A DNA stretch of 8,254 nt, taken from assembly GCA_015233295.1 (NCBI GenBank), contig JADFYC010000143.1, positions 1 through 8,254 on the forward strand. The letters run 5' to 3'. The notes under the pieces are model-generated. The model worked only from the letters and a program-made list of their open reading frames with translations. It was not told where the DNA came from and made no database searches. Positions 4,639 to 8,254 of the stretch are shown here, piece after piece. Numbering within the stretch: position 1 is the first letter of the stretch; the number at the start of each line of letters is the position of its first letter. The DNA comes from Deltaproteobacteria bacterium (GTDB lineage: Bacteria > Desulfobacterota > JADFXK01). Made by a program: the position numbers and the translations under genes.

Positions 4639-6468
4639 ATGTTCGCTCAAACCTGGTTACTTCCTTTTGCCCTCTTGGCCACGGCGACCATCATCGCGTT
4701 TCCCTTGAGTCGCTATATGGCCTGGATTATGGATGGCAAATACCGGCCATGGCGTATATTCGGCTGGTTCGAAAAAAAGTTGGATAGCGGTCCGCAGGAC
4801 TGGAAACAGTATGCCGGATCCCTGCTCATCTTCAACACGGTGATGTTCGTCTTCGGCTACCTGGTACTGGCGCTCCAGCCATTTACGCCGCTCAACCCGG
4901 ACGGCAAGACCATGCTGGCCCCCAGCGCCATCTTCAACAGCGTGGCCTCGTTCATGACGAATACGGATCTCCAACATTATTCCGGGGACCAGCATCTGTC
5001 CAACTTCAGTCAAATCTTCTTTGGGATATTCATGCTCTTCGTGTCCGCGGCTGTGGGCTTGAGTGTGCTCGTCGCCATCATTCGGGCTTTACGCAGCGAT
5101 TCTTCGTTGGGTAACTTCTTCGTCGATATGTGGCGGGTGCTGCTCTACATGTTCGTGCCGACCGCCTTTGCGTTCGGTCTTCTGTTCATCATCCAGGGCA
5201 GCCCGATGACCTTCAAAACCGCTCATCAGGTTTCGACCCTGGAACCCGCCGCGATGGGCACCACGGACAAAGGCGAGGTAAAGCAGCAGACCATTGTAGT
5301 CGGCCCGGTAGCGGCTTTTGAGTCCATCAAGATGCTCGGAACCAACGGAGGCGGGTTCTACGGGATGAACTCGGCCCATCCGTATGAAAACCCCACCGGG
5401 CTGTCGAACTTCTTCAACACCCTGGCCATGATGATCTTCCCGTTTGCACTCGTCCTGATGTACGGCCGAATGCTCAACCGGTTCAAGCATAGTCTGGTCA
5501 TCTTCAGCGTCATGTGGATTTTAATGGCCGGCACAGTCGTCTGGTCGGTCTACTTCGACACGCTGAAACCGAACCCGGGGCTAACCGGTCAGGCGGTGGC
5601 CAAAGCCTACGACATCCCCAACACCAAGGCGCCCGGCGGAAAGCAGGTAGTGAGCCTTCCGGCCGTGGCCAGCCTGCCGGTGGACCAACATCTGGGTAAT
5701 CTTGAAGGCAAAGAGATGCGCTTCGGAACCTCGGCCGGGGCCACCTTCGACGCCCTGACTACGGATGTGACGTGTGGCGCGGTAAATGCCGAGGAAGACA
5801 GCCTCAACCCGATGGCCGCCCTGGCTCCCATGGTCGGCATGTGGCTGAACTGCGTCTACGGGGGCAAAGGGGTCGGGATGATCAATATGCTCCTTTACGT
5901 GATCATCGGGATCTTCGTGGCCGGCATGATGGTGGGGCGGACGCCTGAGTATTTGGGCAAAAAAATTGGCGCTCGCGAGGTGAAGCTGGCGGTAATCGCC
6001 CTGCTGGTCCATCCAATGATGATCCTTTTCCCCACCGGGCTATTCGCGGCCACCAACTGGGGACTCCAGGCGGTCAGCAATCCCGGACCCCATGGTCTTT
6101 CGCAGATTCTTTATCAGTTCTCTTCGGCTTCAGCCAATAACGGCTCGGCCTTTGACGGATTGGGAGTGACCTACGGTTTCTACAACGCGACGAGTCCAGG
6201 GCCGAGCGCGGTTGCCTTCGATATCGCGGCGGGCATCGTCATGCTCATTAGCCGTTATCTTCCGATTATTGCCCCCTTAGCCATGGCGGCATTTCTCGGA
6301 GCCAAGAAATCGAGCCCGTTTGGTCTGGGGACTCTACGTGACAACACCCTCACCTTTGGCTGCCTCTTGTTGGGGACGATTCTTATCATCGGAGCACTGC
6401 TCTTCCTGCCGGTAGCCGCGCTGGGACCGGTGGCGGACCATCTGGGTCCCATGCCGTTCGGTGGATGA
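4639..6468 (+). CDS. kdpA: KdpA, K+-translocating subunit of Kdp ATPase (divergent, full length)
   Basis: It binds and conducts K+ in the KdpFABC complex of the inner membrane. The protein has 609 residues against 557 in E. coli. Pore loops: 107-110 TNTD followed by LQHYSGD; 234-240 GTNGGGF; 378-383 TCGAVN; 499-505 ANNGSAF. NLEGKEMRFG (354-363), GRTPEYLGKK (433-442) and the end AALGPVADHL are conserved. About 30 extra residues precede NLEGKE (about 310-352) in a loop between helices. The motifs differ from E. coli: Asp110 replaces an Asn, and AEEDS replaces AMHDS after loop 3. AGAAGGAG before the ATG supports the start. The operon continues with kdpB 40 bp downstream. It comes from a lineage different from the truncated KdpA at 584-2149. 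Confidence 0.95.
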   Translation: MFAQTWLLPFALLATATIIAFPLSRYMAWIMDGKYRPWRIFGWFEKKLDSGPQDWKQYAGSLLIFNTVMFVFGYLVLALQPFTPLNPDGKTMLAPSAIFNSVASFMTNTDLQHYSGDQHLSNFSQIFFGIFMLFVSAAVGLSVLVAIIRALRSDSSLGNFFVDMWRVLLYMFVPTAFAFGLLFIIQGSPMTFKTAHQVSTLEPAAMGTTDKGEVKQQTIVVGPVAAFESIKMLGTNGGGFYGMNSAHPYENPTGLSNFFNTLAMMIFPFALVLMYGRMLNRFKHSLVIFSVMWILMAGTVVWSVYFDTLKPNPGLTGQAVAKAYDIPNTKAPGGKQVVSLPAVASLPVDQHLGNLEGKEMRFGTSAGATFDALTTDVTCGAVNAEEDSLNPMAALAPMVGMWLNCVYGGKGVGMINMLLYVIIGIFVAGMMVGRTPEYLGKKIGAREVKLAVIALLVHPMMILFPTGLFAATNWGLQAVSNPGPHGLSQILYQFSSASANNGSAFDGLGVTYGFYNATSPGPSAVAFDIAAGIVMLISRYLPIIAPLAMAAFLGAKKSSPFGLGTLRDNTLTFGCLLLGTILIIGALLFLPVAALGPVADHLGPMPFGG

Positions 6469-6508
6469 TAGGGGAACCCGTGATCATAGAACTAAAAAGG
6501 AGTATGGC

Positions 6509-8254
6509 ATGAAGAAAACAGCCAAGACTGAACTAAATCTGAGGGAGGCCCTCTCGCCCTCAGATGACGATATGAGTATTGGTGTATCCGGTAGTGCGGA
6601 AGCCGCATTGAAGTCCCCCATGGGACCACAGACCCCGCTACGCCGGTTCAAACCGCAGCGGCTGATCGAGAAAAAAACGGCACTGGCGGCCCTGAAGCAG
6701 GCCTTCGTCATGCTCCGGCCAGACATCCAGTGGAAGAACCCGGTCATGTTCGTGGTTGAAGTGGGGGCCATCCTGACTTTTCTCTATATCGTCCGGCAGG
6801 CATTGGGCGTGCAGGAGAGTCAGACACCGATCACGTATTTCATCGCCCTGGACGTGTGGCTTTTCCTGACGGTGCTCTTTGCCAACTTCGCCACAGCCCT
6901 GGCCGAGGCGCGGGGCAAAGCTCAGGCTGATTCGCTCAGACGCGCCCGCAAAGATACACCAGCCTTTCGCTTGAGTCCGGACGGAAGTATCGATGACCAC
7001 ATTGAAGAGGTTTCCTCGACTGATCTGAAGCCGGGTGACATGGTCCTGGTTAAGGCGGGGCAAATGATCCCAGCCGATGGGGAAATTATCCGAGGAATTG
7101 CTTCTGTCGATGAATCGGCGATTACCGGTGAGTCGGCCCCCGTGATCCGCGGTGCCGGCGGAGACCGATCAGGTGTAACCGGAGGCACCGTCGTGCTGTC
7201 CGACTGGATTGTCGTTCGGGTCACGAGCGGTTCCGGCGACTCGTTTCTCGACCGGATGATCGCTTTGGTTGAGGGTGCTATCCGTCAGCGAAGCCCCAAT
7301 GAGATCGCTCTGACGTTGGTACTCTCGGCCTTTACCCTGGTTTTTCTAATCGTAGTCATTCCGCTTTGGCCGATGGCCTGGAACGCCGAACAATACATGA
7401 TGGGCTACCTGGGCCTCAAAGAACCCTTAAGGAGCCTGGGCACCGATATCCCGACTCTCATTGCGCTCGTTGTCTGCCTTATTCCAACCACCATCGGCGC
7501 CCTGCTGGCTGCCATCGGCATCGCCGGAATGGACCGGGCCCTCCAGGCCAATATCATTGCCAAGAGCGGCAAGGCGGTGGAACTGGCGGGTGATATCGAT
7601 GTCGTGCTGCTGGATAAGACGGGCACGATCACCATAGGCAACAGGAACGCGACCACGTTTCTGCCCATCAACAAATACTTGCCCAGCGACGTGGGGTTCC
7701 TGGCCGCCCTGGCCTCCGCGGCGGATGAGACGCCTGAGGGCAAAAGCATCGTGAAGCTTTTCGTAAAGGAAAATGTGACTCCCATCAGCGTCCCGGATAG
7801 TTCCAATTTTGTTCCCTTTACCGCCCAAACGCGGATGAGCGGAGTGGATCTTCCGGATGGACGGCGGATCCGAAAAGGCGCCCCGGACGCGGTGATCAAG
7901 TTTGTCGAGGAAAACCATGGCCAGGTGCCTGGTCAGCTCAACCTTTTGGTCGATAGTGTGGCCTCGGAAGGCGCAACCCCTCTGGTCGTGGCCGATGGCA
8001 ATGAAATTGTGGGTGTGGTCGTTCTTGAGGATATATTGAAACCGCACATGAGTGAGCGCTTTGATCGGCTGAGAAAAATGGGGCTTCGGACGGTCATGAT
8101 CACCGGCGACAATCCGCTTACGGCGGCAACCATTGCCAAAAGGGCCGGCGTGGATGCCTTTCTGGCCCAGGCCACACCGGAGACCAAACTCGCCTATATC
8201 CGCAAGGAGCAGGCCGGCGGAAAGCTGGTGGCCATGATGGGGGACGGCACCAAC
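6509..8254 (+). CDS. kdpB: KdpB, P-type ATPase subunit, 3' end outside window
   Basis: Catalytic subunit that hydrolyses ATP to drive K+ uptake through KdpA. 582 codons are present and the frame is open at the right edge. Visible: a WKNPVMF start of helix 1 at 75; TGES at 206-209 in the actuator domain (its Ser is an inhibitory phosphorylation site in E. coli); IPTTIG at 325-330 in the ion-path helix; DKTGT with the phosphorylated Asp369; FTAQTRMSG and RKGAPD in the nucleotide domain; VMITGDN at 529-535; and GDGTN as the last five residues. Compared with E. coli there are about 44 extra N-terminal residues, acidic then Pro/Arg-rich. AAGGAG six bases upstream selects the ATG at 6509; the ATG at 6504 is closed after two codons. 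About 100-110 residues and kdpC should follow. Confidence 0.95.
   Translation, partial: MKKTAKTELNLREALSPSDDDMSIGVSGSAEAALKSPMGPQTPLRRFKPQRLIEKKTALAALKQAFVMLRPDIQWKNPVMFVVEVGAILTFLYIVRQALGVQESQTPITYFIALDVWLFLTVLFANFATALAEARGKAQADSLRRARKDTPAFRLSPDGSIDDHIEEVSSTDLKPGDMVLVKAGQMIPADGEIIRGIASVDESAITGESAPVIRGAGGDRSGVTGGTVVLSDWIVVRVTSGSGDSFLDRMIALVEGAIRQRSPNEIALTLVLSAFTLVFLIVVIPLWPMAWNAEQYMMGYLGLKEPLRSLGTDIPTLIALVVCLIPTTIGALLAAIGIAGMDRALQANIIAKSGKAVELAGDIDVVLLDKTGTITIGNRNATTFLPINKYLPSDVGFLAALASAADETPEGKSIVKLFVKENVTPISVPDSSNFVPFTAQTRMSGVDLPDGRRIRKGAPDAVIKFVEENHGQVPGQLNLLVDSVASEGATPLVVADGNEIVGVVVLEDILKPHMSERFDRLRKMGLRTVMITGDNPLTAATIAKRAGVDAFLAQATPETKLAYIRKEQAGGKLVAMMGDGTN

Noticed and set aside
5581..6012. 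143-residue minus-strand frame inside kdpA-2
   Set aside because: It lies fully opposite a certain gene and shows no recognisable domain.

Overview
The window reads as a bacterial chromosome of a Gram-negative, sigma-54-using lineage. A Desulfobacterota- or Nitrospirota-like host is my best guess, but nothing in the window fixes the taxon. The evidence is an MltD-type lipoprotein (which implies an outer membrane), near-ideal -24/-12 promoters, strong GGAGG ribosome sites and moderate-to-high GC content in the kdp genes. The theme is high-affinity potassium uptake by the Kdp P-type ATPase, in a locus reshaped by recombination.

Left part (1-2149): the 3' part of a FimB/FimE-like tyrosine recombinase, open at the left edge, ends at 532. 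Directly after it, in the same reading frame, lies a KdpA paralog (kdpA-1). It has lost its first about 41 residues, including the first membrane helix, and has no visible ribosome site. It has no kdpF or kdpB beside it, so it is probably a stranded remnant.

Middle part (2150-4319): a structured non-coding stretch leads into a promoter/leader module of about 340 bp. The module is present twice, at 2409-2752 and 3948-4297. Each copy carries a -24/-12 (sigma-54) promoter inside a block of 30 identical bases, an identical near-palindrome about 140 bp upstream of the predicted start, and a leader whose two small reading frames look related between copies. Copy 1 drives an MltD-like lytic transglycosylase lipoprotein, which ends in a clear intrinsic terminator. 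Copy 2 drives the kdp operon.

Right part (4320-8254): the operon proper. It holds a 31-residue membrane microprotein, KdpF (26 aa), a spacer built of 7-bp-periodic repeats, a divergent full-length KdpA (609 aa), and KdpB. KdpB has a 44-residue N-terminal extension and runs off the right edge exactly at its GDGTN motif. KdpC and any KdpD/E would lie further right.

Working model (inference): KdpA conducts K+, KdpB supplies ATP-driven energy, and KdpF and perhaps the 31-aa protein stabilise the complex. The operon appears to be switched on by a sigma-54 activator, shared with a cell-wall hydrolase, rather than by a plain sigma-70/KdpE promoter. The most unusual features are this duplicated sigma-54 module linking K+ uptake and peptidoglycan remodelling, the micro-ORFs in its leader, and two unrelated-looking KdpA lineages side by side.
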